Source: Nosocomiicoccus massiliensis (GTDB lineage Bacteria; Bacillota; Bacilli; Staphylococcales; Salinicoccaceae). Taken from it: DNA of 64,000 nucleotides. Shown here in pieces: positions 18,579-26,983 of this stretch. The position numbers were made by a program, and so were the translations under genes. The notes beneath the pieces were generated by a model, which did no database searches, was not told where the DNA came from, and was given only the letters and a program-made list of their open reading frames with translations. The DNA is taken from NCBI RefSeq assembly GCF_002871345.2, contig NZ_CP136964.1, positions 1,426,001-1,490,000 on the forward strand, in the 5' to 3' direction. Each line of letters opens with the position of its first letter. Positions within the stretch are counted from its first letter, which is position 1.

Positions 18579-18606
18579 GGAGGTGACCCCGAGTTCGGGG
18601 AACGTA
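18579..18606 (+). promoter_or_regulatory. Split ribosome binding site with intervening hairpin
   Basis: GGAGGTGA at 18579-18586 is followed by the hairpin CCCCG-AGTT-CGGGG (18587-18600) and AACGTA before the TTG codon. Folding the hairpin would leave a 6-nt effective spacing to the start codon. Confidence 0.55.
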
Positions 18607-19944
18607 TTGGATACGACCACAATCTTAAATCTATTTATATTTATTCTACTCATTTTACTGACGATGATGTTCGTTGGATCTGAGTTTGCATTTGTTAAAG
18701 CGAGATTATCAAAAATCGATCAACTGATTGAAGAGGGCAATAAAAAAGCCGAATTAGTGAAGCATATGATTCTTCATCTCGACTATTATTTATCTGCCTG
18801 TCAGTTAGGGATTACAATCACAGCGCTAGGATTAGGTTGGATTGGAGAATCAACATTTGCAATTTTATTAAATCCCTTATTTGACTTAATTAATATACCA
18901 AACGAGTATATGACGATCGTTAGCTTTATTGTCGCGTTTACAATCGTGACGTTCATACACGTCGTTGTCGGTGAACTTGCACCAAAAACAGTTGCAATTC
19001 AGTATGCTGAAAAAGTGAGTATGGTATTTGCGAGACCACTCTATATATTTGGAGTTATCATGAAGCCATTAATATGGTCAATGAACGGAACTGCGCGATT
19101 TTTAGTGAGACTCATTGGTATAAAAGATGTCGCGACAGAACATGCACATTCTGAAGAAGAATTAAAAATTATTATGACACAAAGTTATAAAAGCGGAGAA
19201 ATCAACTTAACAGAGCTCGCTTATATGAAAAATATATTCTCATTTGATGAAAGAGCCGCAAAAGATATTATGGTTCCGAGAACTCAAATGATCACACTGC
19301 AACAACCGATTACGTTAGAAAGTGTCTTAGAAACTGTAAACGAATATAGCTTTACACGTTATCCAGTGACAGACGAAACTGGAGATAAAGACCAAATTAT
19401 CGGATTTATAAACGTCAGAGAATATTTCACAGAGTATCTATCGGGTAAAACAGATAACATCGAAGACTTTATACACGAACTCCCTGTTATCACTGAAGTA
19501 TCTCATATTTCAGATGCGCTAATTAAAATGCAAAAAGAACGTGTCCACATCGCACTCGTCATCGATGAGTACGGTGGAACAGCAGGCATGATGACGATGG
19601 AAGACATTCTCGAAGAAATCGTCGGTGAGATCCGTGACGAATTCGACGAAGATGAAGAACCAGAAATCGTTAAAGTCGAACAAGAAGACAACCTGTATCA
19701 TATTAACGGAAGAATGCTACTTTCAGACTTAGAAGAAATGTTCGGTATCGAATTTGAAGACAGCGAAGACATCGATACAATCGGAGGCTGGCTGCAAAAC
19801 ATTAACCCCGACATCTCAGAAGGTGATGTTGTCGATACGAAAGAAGACAAGTGGGTCGTCTTAGAAACAGACAACCACACAATCAAGACAATCGCTTTTT
19901 ATCGAAGTTTATATAACTACGAAGACGAAGAAGTAAAAGATTAA
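18607..19944 (+). CDS. HlyC/CorC-family CBS-domain membrane protein
   Basis: The protein has an N-terminal DUF21 (CNNM) domain with about four helices, two CBS motifs (around [13 protein letters not shown] and [10 protein letters not shown]), then [29 protein letters not shown] and a C-terminal CorC_HlyC domain. Family members are linked to magnesium or cobalt efflux. The TTG at 18607 is chosen because the only good ribosome binding site (GGAGGTGA) lies upstream of it across a hairpin; an ATG at 18577 lacks one and would add ten unconserved-looking residues. No terminator hairpin follows; a repeat array starts. Confidence 0.8.
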   Translation: MDTTTILNLFIFILLILLTMMFVGSEFAFVKARLSKIDQLIEEGNKKAELVKHMILHLDYYLSACQLGITITALGLGWIGESTFAILLNPLFDLINIPNEYMTIVSFIVAFTIVTFIHVVVGELAPKTVAIQYAEKVSMVFARPLYIFGVIMKPLIWSMNGTARFLVRLIGIKDVATEHAHSEEELKIIMTQSYKSGEINLTELAYMKNIFSFDERAAKDIMVPRTQMITLQQPITLESVLETVNEYSFTRYPVTDETGDKDQIIGFINVREYFTEYLSGKTDNIEDFIHELPVITEVSHISDALIKMQKERVHIALVIDEYGGTAGMMTMEDILEEIVGEIRDEFDEDEEPEIVKVEQEDNLYHINGRMLLSDLEEMFGIEFEDSEDIDTIGGWLQNINPDISEGDVVDTKEDKWVVLETDNHTIKTIAFYRSLYNYEDEEVKD

Positions 19945-19950
19945 CAGCTG

Positions 19951-20190
19951 GGCGGTTTTTTATCTTGTAGGATAAAAAGTGAACTATCGCTCATTGCTAA
20001 TTTACAAAAATGAGGCTTGGAGATTGAAATTTGTTAGATATATCAGGATATTTAACAAAAACTCAGGATCCGGCCTCTTTTTTGTTAGTTAAAAAGATAT
20101 AATTAACAAAAACAGTGGCGCCGACCTGAAATATGTTAAATAAATCGGGATATCTAACAAAATCGCAAAATTTTTGTTAAATAAAATTTG
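19951..20190. repeat. Hairpin-repeat array B, unit B1
   Basis: A complete but diverged unit: head TTTTTTATCTTGTAGGATAAAAA, then the alternating half-sites TTTACAAAAA, TTTGTTAGATATATC, GATATTTAACAAAAA, TTTTTTGTTAGTTAAAAA, ATAATTAACAAAAA, ATATGTTAAATAAATC, GGATATCTAACAAAA and TTTTTGTTAAATAAAATT. It lies 6 nt beyond the CorC-type gene, between convergent genes. Confidence 0.75.
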
Positions 20191-20466
20191 GCGATTTTGT
20201 CTTATTACTCTTTAGGTGATAAAGAACTCTTATCACGCCGTTTAACAGCTGCACACCAAGCTTTTCATCTCTCTTATTTACAAAAAAGCTCCTCGAACAC
20301 TAAAATCTATTAGATATATCAATATAATTAACAAAAAACCGGCTTCAGAACACGTTTTTGTTAGATAAAAAAATATATTTAACAAAAAACGCGCCGGCGA
20401 CGCGAAATATGTTAAATAAATCCGGATATCTAACAAAATCACCACTTTTTTGTTAAATAAAATAAA
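20191..20466. repeat. Hairpin-repeat array B, unit B2
   Basis: A second unit in tandem, longer in its head region (about 276 bp), with the same ordered half-sites from TTATTTACAAAAA to TTTTTGTTAAATAAAA. Its GC-rich gaps (such as CCGGCTTCAGAACACG) are unrelated to those of other units. Together with B1 it accounts for most of the gene-free stretch 19945-20555. Confidence 0.75.
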
Positions 20467-20501
20467 GCGAAGTTGAATTATTACACTTTGAGAATAACAA
20501 A

Positions 20502-20538
20502 AAACTCCACAAGGCCATTTATCAGCCTTGCGGAGTTT
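20502..20538 (-). terminator. Rho-independent terminator of the GlsB/YeaQ-type gene
   Basis: The stem AAACTCC-CAAGGC / GCCTTG-GGAGTTT with one mismatch, followed on the minus strand by a T-run, lies just past the stop of the minus-strand gene. Confidence 0.8.
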
Positions 20539-20555
20539 CTTACTTTTAAATATTA

Positions 20556-20807
20556 TTATTTTCTTAATCGTCCAAATATGAATGAAACAATTAAGATTAA
20601 GATGATCGCACCGAGTAGTGTGCCTATGATACTCATGCCACCAACTGTTGGTCCAATATTTAATCCAAGTGCGTTACCAATTGATGCTCCGACTAATCCT
20701 GCGATGATGTTACCAATAACACCACCTGGAATGTCTTTACTAATGATTAAGCCGGCAATCCAACCAAGGATACCACCAACGATTAATGTCCAAAGCCATC
20801 CTAACAT
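20556..20807 (-). CDS. GlsB/YeaQ/YmgE-family stress membrane protein
   Basis: An 83-residue glycine-rich protein with three hydrophobic segments and the family patterns GGILGWIAGLI, PGGVIGNIIAGLVGASIG and GTLLGAIILI. Such transglycosylase-associated proteins are small inner-membrane proteins of general stress regulons; the biochemical role is unknown. AGGAGGAATTTTT precedes the start. A sigma-B-type promoter lies about 85 bp upstream and a terminator follows. Confidence 0.85.
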   Translation of the reverse strand: MLGWLWTLIVGGILGWIAGLIISKDIPGGVIGNIIAGLVGASIGNALGLNIGPTVGGMSIIGTLLGAIILILIVSFIFGRLRK

Positions 20808-20891
20808 AAAAATTCCTCCTATAAGTAGTTCATATATTAAATAAACTAAATGTGTTATTAAATACCAGTATTATTATCTGATATATATTAC

Positions 20892-20916
20892 ATACCCGAC
20901 TATATATGTTATAAAC
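20892..20916 (-). promoter_or_regulatory. Sigma-B-type promoter of the GlsB-like gene
   Basis: On the minus strand GTTTAT, 13 nt, then GGGTAT match the sigma-B consensus GTTTAW-N12-15-GGGWAW of Bacillus and Staphylococcus. The gene downstream belongs to a typical stress family. Confidence 0.7.
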
Positions 20917-20933
20917 ATTTACAGTAAAAACTT

Positions 20934-22115
20934 TTATGCTTTTTCTTTTCGATGCTTAAATACAAAGGCCAAATAAAAACTAAAAGCGATGATAATACTT
21001 ATCGCGCTGATTAAGTAAATGTACGAATAACCAAATAAATCTGACACGAATCCAAATATTAACGCTCCGAGTCCAACTCCTAAATCAAAAAATGAGAAGA
21101 ACGTTGCGTTTGCCATACCACGCCTGTTCGACGCTGCGCGATTTACTGCCATCGCTTGGAGTGCGGGTTGTACAAATCCAAATCCGAGTCCGTATAGTAT
21201 TGCTGCGATGTATAACGTCGTCGCTGATGTCATAGAGAACATCATAAACATAGCAACTGTAATCATGATCATTCCTGGAACGAATACGACTCCCATACCG
21301 TGGCGGTCAAATAATTGTCCCGCGTAAAATCGAGTAGAGAGTAGTGCGAGCGCGTATACGACAAAATATATTTGAATGCTGTGAGACGAGAATCCAAGTT
21401 CGATTGTGTATGCAGGTAAAAACGCTGCGATACCACCGAACGTAAATGTCACAAACATAAGTAAAAATGAAGCCGGTAACGCCGTTTTTTCAAATAAATC
21501 AAAACGGTGATACGTCGTACTCTTACTCGCTTCTTTATCCGGTTTAACATAATTAATTTGCGTTGCAAGAATGAATGCAATGAGTATTAATGTTCCGCAG
21601 AGGATAAACAACCACGTAAACGAAATGTAATCGACTAAAAATAAACCGAGTGCCGGTCCAAGCGCAAGAGCAATATTCGCACTAATAGAGAAAAATCCGA
21701 GACCTTCACCACGACGAGATGCCGGAATTAAGTCTGTTGCGATCGTCCCTGTTGCGGTCGTTAATGATCCCCATCCAATGCCCTGCACAACTCTAACTAT
21801 TAATAAGACGAATAGTACTGTACTAATTGTTAACGAATATGTCGACACTAAAAATATGATTAAACCGTAGAAGAACACGTAACGACGACCTTTTGTGTCA
21901 AGCCACGTCCCAGCAGCTGGCCGAATGAGTAGTGCACTAAAAGTAAATATCCCAACGACGAGACCGATATATTTATTATCTAAACCGAGGTCTTGAACGA
22001 ACAACGGTAATGTCGGTAACGTCATTTGAAACGATAGAAAAATAAAGAAGTTTGCAAATAAAATAATAATGAAATCTTTTGTCCATATTCTATCGTGTAA
22101 ATTACTATTGTCCAT
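20934..22115 (-). CDS. Major facilitator superfamily exporter
   Basis: A 393-residue protein with twelve hydrophobic segments. The MFS motif A between helices 2 and 3 reads GTWLDTKGRRYVF, and RVVQGIGWG with GPALGLFL resembles motifs B and C of proton-driven drug exporters. It therefore probably exports a small molecule, which cannot be named. It is divergent from pabA and is likely transcribed alone. It resembles other staphylococcal MFS exporters but I cannot assign a specific one. Confidence 0.75.
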   Translation of the reverse strand: MDNSNLHDRIWTKDFIIILFANFFIFLSFQMTLPTLPLFVQDLGLDNKYIGLVVGIFTFSALLIRPAAGTWLDTKGRRYVFFYGLIIFLVSTYSLTISTVLFVLLIVRVVQGIGWGSLTTATGTIATDLIPASRRGEGLGFFSISANIALALGPALGLFLVDYISFTWLFILCGTLILIAFILATQINYVKPDKEASKSTTYHRFDLFEKTALPASFLLMFVTFTFGGIAAFLPAYTIELGFSSHSIQIYFVVYALALLSTRFYAGQLFDRHGMGVVFVPGMIMITVAMFMMFSMTSATTLYIAAILYGLGFGFVQPALQAMAVNRAASNRRGMANATFFSFFDLGVGLGALIFGFVSDLFGYSYIYLISAISIIIAFSFYLAFVFKHRKEKA

Positions 22116-22190
22116 CGCTAGTATCCGCCTTTCTATTAAATTAAATTTCGTATAAAATAGAACGTATCACTAACATATAGAGGAAATTTT

Positions 22191-22769
22191 ATGAATATAC
22201 TAATGATTGATAACTACGATTCATTTACGTATAATCTCGTTCATTATTTAGAAATGAACGACAAAGGTGTAAATATAATCGTGAAACAACCGTATGAACT
22301 TAACAATAATACCATAGATGACGAAAGTATTATAGGGATTGTCGTTTCTCCAGGGCCATCTCATCCGAAAGACCGACCTGAAGTAATCGAGTTTTTAAAA
22401 TCTGCTTGGGGGAAAGTTCCGATTTTAGGAATTTGTCTCGGCCATCAAATGTTATGGCATATGACAGGTGGCACAGTGACACATTTAAAACGTCCGGTGC
22501 ACGGAGAAACGTATGAACTCACGCACGACGAAAAATTTATCTATAAAAATATCGATAATCCAATTCAGATTACGCGTTACCATTCTCTCGTCTGTAAAGG
22601 CGATAACGACGAATTTGTAGTCGTCGGCACAGCAGACGATGAAATAATGGCAATCCGCCATAAAACGGAGGACATTTTTGGACTTCAATATCATCCAGAA
22701 TCGATATTATCTGAAGAAGGTCATGCACAAATTAATAATTTTATCGATATCGTATTGGAGAGATGCTAA
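22191..22769 (+). CDS. pabA: Aminodeoxychorismate synthase glutaminase component PabA
   Basis: A 192-residue class I glutamine amidotransferase: MIDNYDSFTYNLVHYLE at the N-terminus, the catalytic cysteine in GICLGHQM and the His-Glu pair in YHPES. It supplies ammonia to PabB. Anthranilate synthase component II (TrpG) is closely similar; the pabB and pabC neighbours favour the folate pathway. GAGGAAATTTT precedes the start, and pabB starts one nt after its stop. Confidence 0.85.
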   Translation: MNILMIDNYDSFTYNLVHYLEMNDKGVNIIVKQPYELNNNTIDDESIIGIVVSPGPSHPKDRPEVIEFLKSAWGKVPILGICLGHQMLWHMTGGTVTHLKRPVHGETYELTHDEKFIYKNIDNPIQITRYHSLVCKGDNDEFVVVGTADDEIMAIRHKTEDIFGLQYHPESILSEEGHAQINNFIDIVLERC

Positions 22770-23852
22770 ATGAAAGCACATATCAATTTCACAAAAAATG
22801 GCGTCGTTGAAGACTTGTATTTTGTAAAACCGGTTAAAACATACGATGAAACAACACCTTTAAAAGATGTATTAGACGCGTTAGAAACTGCACAAAACAA
22901 CGACCAATATGCACTTTTTGCAGTGACATATGAGTCGTATAAAAAAGATGAAACAGAATTTCTCGCTGCAATTTACGATGCACCAGTTTCGAGAGACGTC
23001 TTTTTATCTGAAAGAGAAAATGGTTCGTATAAATTATCTCCGTATAAAATGATTGAATCACAAGAAGAAATCGAAAGTAATATCGAGAAAGTGCGAGACT
23101 ATATACGAGATGGGCATACGTACCAAGTGAATTATACGACGCGTATGCATGGGCAGTTTTCAGGAGATGCGCATGCGCTCTATGAAAGACTCACTGAGGA
23201 AAATAATGGAGGCTACACAGCGTTCATTGAGCACGGTGATTTTGCGATTGTCAGCGCGTCACCAGAGTTGTTTTTTGAAATCGATAGCGACCGCACGATT
23301 CGAACGCGCCCAATGAAAGGAACAGCTCCTCGTGGTGAAACGCTAGAACAAGATGAAGAAAACTATGCCTTTTTAAAGAATTCTAAAAAAGACCGTGCAG
23401 AAAACGTAATGATCGTCGACTTACTTAGAAACGACGTATCGAGAGTATCACAAAGTGGCACGGTGTATGTTCCGCATTTATTTACAATTGAAAAATATAA
23501 AACAGTATTTCAAATGACGTCGACAGTTGAAGGTCAGTTAAAAGATATACCATTTAGCGAGGTGTTCGGCTCACTCTTCCCGTGTGGATCGATTACAGGT
23601 GCGCCAAAACAAATGACGATGGAAATTATTGAAGCGCTCGAATCGACAAAGCGTGGGTATTACTGCGGGGCAATCGGTCTTTTATATAAAGATCAAACGA
23701 CAGTTGTGAACGTACCGATTCGTACGATTGTCATCGAAGGCAATAAATATACGTACGCAGCTGGCGGCGGTATTACGTATAATTCTGATAAGACGAGTGA
23801 GTATCACGAAATTCTTACAAAATCTAAATTTTTAGAGCAAGCATATGACTGA
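22770..23852 (+). CDS. pabB: Aminodeoxychorismate synthase component I PabB
   Basis: A 360-residue chorismate-binding enzyme with the family motifs TRPMKGTAPRGE, MIVDLLRNDVSRV and GSITGAPK. It aminates chorismate to 4-amino-4-deoxychorismate using ammonia from PabA. The protein is compact compared with the 450-500 residues of TrpE, in keeping with short PabB forms in staphylococci. It overlaps pabC by 8 nt. Confidence 0.85.
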   Translation: MKAHINFTKNGVVEDLYFVKPVKTYDETTPLKDVLDALETAQNNDQYALFAVTYESYKKDETEFLAAIYDAPVSRDVFLSERENGSYKLSPYKMIESQEEIESNIEKVRDYIRDGHTYQVNYTTRMHGQFSGDAHALYERLTEENNGGYTAFIEHGDFAIVSASPELFFEIDSDRTIRTRPMKGTAPRGETLEQDEENYAFLKNSKKDRAENVMIVDLLRNDVSRVSQSGTVYVPHLFTIEKYKTVFQMTSTVEGQLKDIPFSEVFGSLFPCGSITGAPKQMTMEIIEALESTKRGYYCGAIGLLYKDQTTVVNVPIRTIVIEGNKYTYAAGGGITYNSDKTSEYHEILTKSKFLEQAYD

Positions 23853-24441
23853 ACTTATTGAAACGATGCGCCTTGAAGACGGTGTCGTGAAGCGTTTAGA
23901 CTATCATAATAGACGTATTAATCGGTCGGCTGAAGTATTTCATCTGAACAAGATAGATTTAAAAGAAGCGGTTAATAGTTATGTAAAAATACATAACTTA
24001 AATCAAGGCGTATACCGAATTCGTGCACTATACAATAATGATTTGACATTGATGCATGATAAGTTAGAAGAAACAACAGAAATTACCGCAAATGTCATTC
24101 AAATGGACTGTACAGAAACGAAATGGTTAAAACATAAAACGACGAAGAGAGAACAATATAAAACAAGTGAGTATCCGTTTGCGTTATACTATGATAAAAC
24201 GGAAAGAATCACAGAGTTTAACATCGGTAATCTCGTCGTTAAAACGCATGATGGTTATTTCACACCGAGTAAAAGTGGTCTATTAAATGGTGTGATGAGA
24301 CAATTTTTATTAGACAATGGTACTATAAGTGTACGAGATTTTACTTTAGATGAATTAACCGAACGATATAACAATAACGAGATTACGATTTATTTAATCA
24401 ATAGTTTAAGAGAGTGGGTCAAAGTGAACCTACAAGTTTAG
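23845..24441 (+). CDS. pabC: Class IV aminotransferase, probable aminodeoxychorismate lyase
   Basis: A 198-residue fold-type IV PLP enzyme: the early METMRLEDG-type start region, the HKTTKR segment where the PLP lysine is expected, ERITEFNIGNLVV, and LLNGVMRQFLL near the C-terminus. In this context it most likely releases pyruvate from aminodeoxychorismate to give p-aminobenzoate, completing the branch begun by pabA and pabB. It is shorter than E. coli PabC (269 residues). The start overlaps pabB. Confidence 0.75.
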   Translation: MTELIETMRLEDGVVKRLDYHNRRINRSAEVFHLNKIDLKEAVNSYVKIHNLNQGVYRIRALYNNDLTLMHDKLEETTEITANVIQMDCTETKWLKHKTTKREQYKTSEYPFALYYDKTERITEFNIGNLVVKTHDGYFTPSKSGLLNGVMRQFLLDNGTISVRDFTLDELTERYNNNEITIYLINSLREWVKVNLQV

Positions 24442-24450
24442 GAGTGAACT

Positions 24451-24666
24451 ATGTTTACACTATTATTATTAGGCATATTAGTCGCCGTCATTATATTGGC
24501 GTTCTATATCAGTACATATTTATATGAAAATGACATTACACTCGTCGCACTACTCGTCGTAGTCGTCGGTATCATCGTAAGTATTATACTCGTCGGTTGG
24601 ATCATGGATAACACCGTAGAGTTTGTAAGTCAAAAACTAGAAATATTCTACAATCCAGACAGTTAG
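24451..24666 (+). CDS. Small two-helix membrane protein
   Basis: A 71-residue protein with two long hydrophobic helices (about residues 3-22 and 30-52) and a short polar tail. GGAGTGAACT precedes the ATG. It follows pabC by 9 nt and precedes the PxpB-like gene by 10 nt, so it is probably in the same transcript. I do not recognise the family. Confidence 0.55.
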   Translation: MFTLLLLGILVAVIILAFYISTYLYENDITLVALLVVVVGIIVSIILVGWIMDNTVEFVSQKLEIFYNPDS

Positions 24667-24676
24667 GAGAATGGTG

Positions 24677-24925
24677 ATGATTTTTGAAAATGGTGAACGT
24701 GTAATGACCTATCAAAGCAATAAAACACTGACTGATAGCGAAAAAGAATTGATGCAGCAAAAATTTGAAACGTTAAAAACAGACGAAATATACGATATCG
24801 TATTTACGACATCTACAGTTAATATTTTGTACCATCCAACGTTAATGATGGACCGTCTAAGCATGATCGACCCATCAGAAGTTGTACTTGAAGTGATTGA
24901 AGAAGTGGTAGGTGTTTTAAAATGA
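24677..24925 (+). CDS. Truncated PxpB/KipI-like protein (N-terminal domain only)
   Basis: An 82-residue protein whose middle, LKTDEIYDIVFTTSTVNILYHP, resembles the N-terminal domain of PxpB/KipI (allophanate hydrolase subunit 1-like). Normal PxpB has about 240 residues, so the larger C-terminal domain is absent, with no trace of it before pxpC. The start ATG at 24677 gives 8-nt spacing from AGGAG; the ATG at 24671 is too close. It overlaps the next gene by 4 nt. Confidence 0.5.
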   Translation: MIFENGERVMTYQSNKTLTDSEKELMQQKFETLKTDEIYDIVFTTSTVNILYHPTLMMDRLSMIDPSEVVLEVIEEVVGVLK

Positions 24926-25827
24926 GTATTATTATTCAAGATAAAGGACTACTGTCTACAGTAGTTTCATCATCTGAAGCACTCGACAACTTATCTCCAC
25001 AAATCGCAAATAAACTCGTCGGTAACCCTGTCGATGAAAAGACAATCGAAATGGTCATTCGACCAGCTAAAATTGCATTTACAGAACCGACAGTAATCGC
25101 GTTTTCTGGTGCACTATTTAACGTTACAGTTGGCGATAAAAAACTATCTGCTAACCGTATGTACATACTTGACCGTGGAGACGTATTAACATTCCACGAT
25201 TCTGACCGTGGAGGACGCGTCTACCTTGCGATCGCGGGCGGAATTAAAACGAACGGTTCTAACGTATTAGAGTCCGGAGACGAAATTACGATGCGACGCG
25301 ATTATACTGAATTACATGACGAAATCTTTAGCATGATGCGAAATCGTTCGACAGTGTCATGGGGAATTGGATCGTATTCACTTGCTGAAGTATATTTATC
25401 GGATAATTTCCATATCGTAAAACGTAAAGGTGTCGACGAATCTGTCTATAGAACGTTAGAAGACACGTATGCCGTCACGTTTGAAAAATACCGCTACGCA
25501 CTTAATTTAGAAGGTGAAGCGGTCGATTATACAGATGATTCGGTCGATAACTACGGTGTATCGGGCGGTGTGTTTTTAAAAGATGGCCAGCCGTTTATCG
25601 CATTAAATGACTTTGAAGACTCCACAGAATACACACATATCGGAACGATACCGAGCTATCATATGCATAAGCTCGCGCAAAAAACAAAAGACTCGAAACT
25701 TAAATTTACTGAAATTGATGTCGAGCACGCATACGTAAACTTATATAACTACGAAATGTGGAAGAAAAGCCTATTCAAAGCGATCGATTATAAAATCAGT
25801 AAAGAACTCGTAAAAGAAAAAATGTAA
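24922..25827 (+). CDS. PxpC/KipA-like protein (allophanate hydrolase subunit 2 family)
   Basis: A 301-residue protein with the family outline: GLLSTV, LDNLSPQIANKLVGNPVDEKTIEM, VIAFSGALFNVTVG, GGRVYLAIAGGI, and near the C-terminus SGGVFLKDGQPFIALNDFEDSTEYTHIG. In bacteria PxpABC is 5-oxoprolinase, with PxpC as the ATP-dependent part. The copy is divergent: the usual TVQD-GR motif is replaced by TVVSSSE, and no pxpA is nearby. The true role may differ. A terminator follows. Confidence 0.6.
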   Translation: MSIIIQDKGLLSTVVSSSEALDNLSPQIANKLVGNPVDEKTIEMVIRPAKIAFTEPTVIAFSGALFNVTVGDKKLSANRMYILDRGDVLTFHDSDRGGRVYLAIAGGIKTNGSNVLESGDEITMRRDYTELHDEIFSMMRNRSTVSWGIGSYSLAEVYLSDNFHIVKRKGVDESVYRTLEDTYAVTFEKYRYALNLEGEAVDYTDDSVDNYGVSGGVFLKDGQPFIALNDFEDSTEYTHIGTIPSYHMHKLAQKTKDSKLKFTEIDVEHAYVNLYNYEMWKKSLFKAIDYKISKELVKEKM

Positions 25828-25840
25828 TAACAATTTTTTA

Positions 25841-25870
25841 CCCGACAACATTAATTTGTTGTCGGGTTTT
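25841..25870 (+). terminator. Rho-independent terminator after pxpC-like gene
   Basis: The 10-bp stem CCCGACAACA / TGTTGTCGGG with a 6-nt loop is followed by a T-run. Confidence 0.85.
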
Positions 25871-25882
25871 ATTTTTCAAAAA

Positions 25883-25896
25883 TTAGACAAACCTAA
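25883..25896. promoter_or_regulatory. DtxR/MntR-type operator site 1
   Basis: TTAGACAAACCTAA has inverted TTAG / CTAA ends, like the sites of metal-responsive DtxR-family repressors (MntR, SirR). It lies about 140 bp upstream of the manganese transporter start. Confidence 0.6.
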
Positions 25897-25960
25897 AAAT
25901 TAAACGGGCTAAATACTATTAAATGCCTTTTTTTCTAAATTATTAATTTAATTTTTAGCC

Positions 25961-25987
25961 TTTACAAAAATATAAATTTAGTATAAC
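25961..25987 (+). promoter_or_regulatory. Putative promoter of the manganese ABC operon
   Basis: TTTACA and TATAAC are separated by 15 bp, somewhat short for a sigma-A promoter. The -10 element lies within operator site 2, which would allow repression by a metal-bound regulator. Confidence 0.45.
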
Positions 25988-25991
25988 CTAA
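25978..25991. promoter_or_regulatory. DtxR/MntR-type operator site 2
   Basis: TTAGTATAACCTAA matches site 1 at the TTAG and AACCTAA positions. It overlaps the putative -10 element directly upstream of the ABC operon. Confidence 0.65.
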
Positions 25992-26021
25992 ACTTTATAA
26001 AAATAATTGGAGGTATTGATG

Positions 26022-26972
26022 ATGAAAAAATCAATATATTTACTATTTGTAGCAGTAGTTACTTTATGTTTAGCTGCATGTGGTAATGGAAATTCAGATT
26101 CGGAGTCTCAGTCTGATAAGAAAGAATCAAACGAAGGAAAACCAAGCTTAGTCGTCACGACTACTTTCTTAAAAGATATGGTTTCTGTTTTAGAGGAAGG
26201 TGTGGATGGATTTGATACACATTTAATCATCCCAGCAGGCGAGGATCCACACGTATACGAACCAAAAGCGAGTGATTTAGATTCACTTAAAAATGCGGAT
26301 GTCGTTCTTTATCATGGTTTAGATTTTGAAGGACGAATGGCAGATGTGTTATCGAGTGGAGTGTCAGTAACTGAAAAATTTAACGAAAGCAATTTAGAAG
26401 AAATGGAAGAGGATGAAGGAATCGTCGTCGACCCGCACTTCTGGTTTGATTTAGATCTTTATCAGCAAGCGATGGAACGTGTAAAAGAAACGCTAATTGA
26501 AAATAATCCAGATGGTAAAGAGCAGTATGAAGCGAATTTTGATGCATATGTCGAAGAGTTAAAGGAACTAGATTCATACATTAAATCTAGAATCGATGAA
26601 ATTCCAGAAAAATCACGTGTCCTTGTCACACCACATGACGCGTTTAACTACTTCTCAAGAGCATACGGTATGGAAGTATTTGCACCTCAAGGTGTGTCGA
26701 CAGACAGTGAAGTTTCGAACAATCAAATTCAACAAACTGCAGATAAAATTGTAGAAAACAATATTAAAGCAATCTTTATAGAAACGACTACTAATCCTGA
26801 TCGTATGAAACGACTCCAAGAAGTCGTTAAAGCACAAGGTGGAGAAGTTGAACTTGTGAGTGACGGTAACGAATTATTATCTGACTCTCTAGCGCCTGTT
26901 GGAGAAGATGGAGACACGTTCTTAACGATGTATCGTCATAACATCGACGTTATCGTAGATCATTTAAAATAG
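26022..26972 (+). CDS. mntA: Manganese ABC transporter substrate-binding lipoprotein
   Basis: A cluster A-I metal-binding lipoprotein of about 316 residues: signal peptide with lipobox LCLAAC, a Ser/Lys/Glu-rich linker, and the expected ligands, His in GEDPHVYEP, His in DPHFWFD, Glu in IFIETT and Asp near GEDGD. The His-His-Glu-Asp set is that of Mn-preferring proteins (MntC/PsaA type). The ATG at 26022 is 8 nt from GGAGG; 26019 is also possible. It is the first gene of a four-gene ABC operon behind two DtxR-type operators. Confidence 0.85.
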   Translation: MKKSIYLLFVAVVTLCLAACGNGNSDSESQSDKKESNEGKPSLVVTTTFLKDMVSVLEEGVDGFDTHLIIPAGEDPHVYEPKASDLDSLKNADVVLYHGLDFEGRMADVLSSGVSVTEKFNESNLEEMEEDEGIVVDPHFWFDLDLYQQAMERVKETLIENNPDGKEQYEANFDAYVEELKELDSYIKSRIDEIPEKSRVLVTPHDAFNYFSRAYGMEVFAPQGVSTDSEVSNNQIQQTADKIVENNIKAIFIETTTNPDRMKRLQEVVKAQGGEVELVSDGNELLSDSLAPVGEDGDTFLTMYRHNIDVIVDHLK

Positions 26973-26983
26973 GGGTGAGTCAC

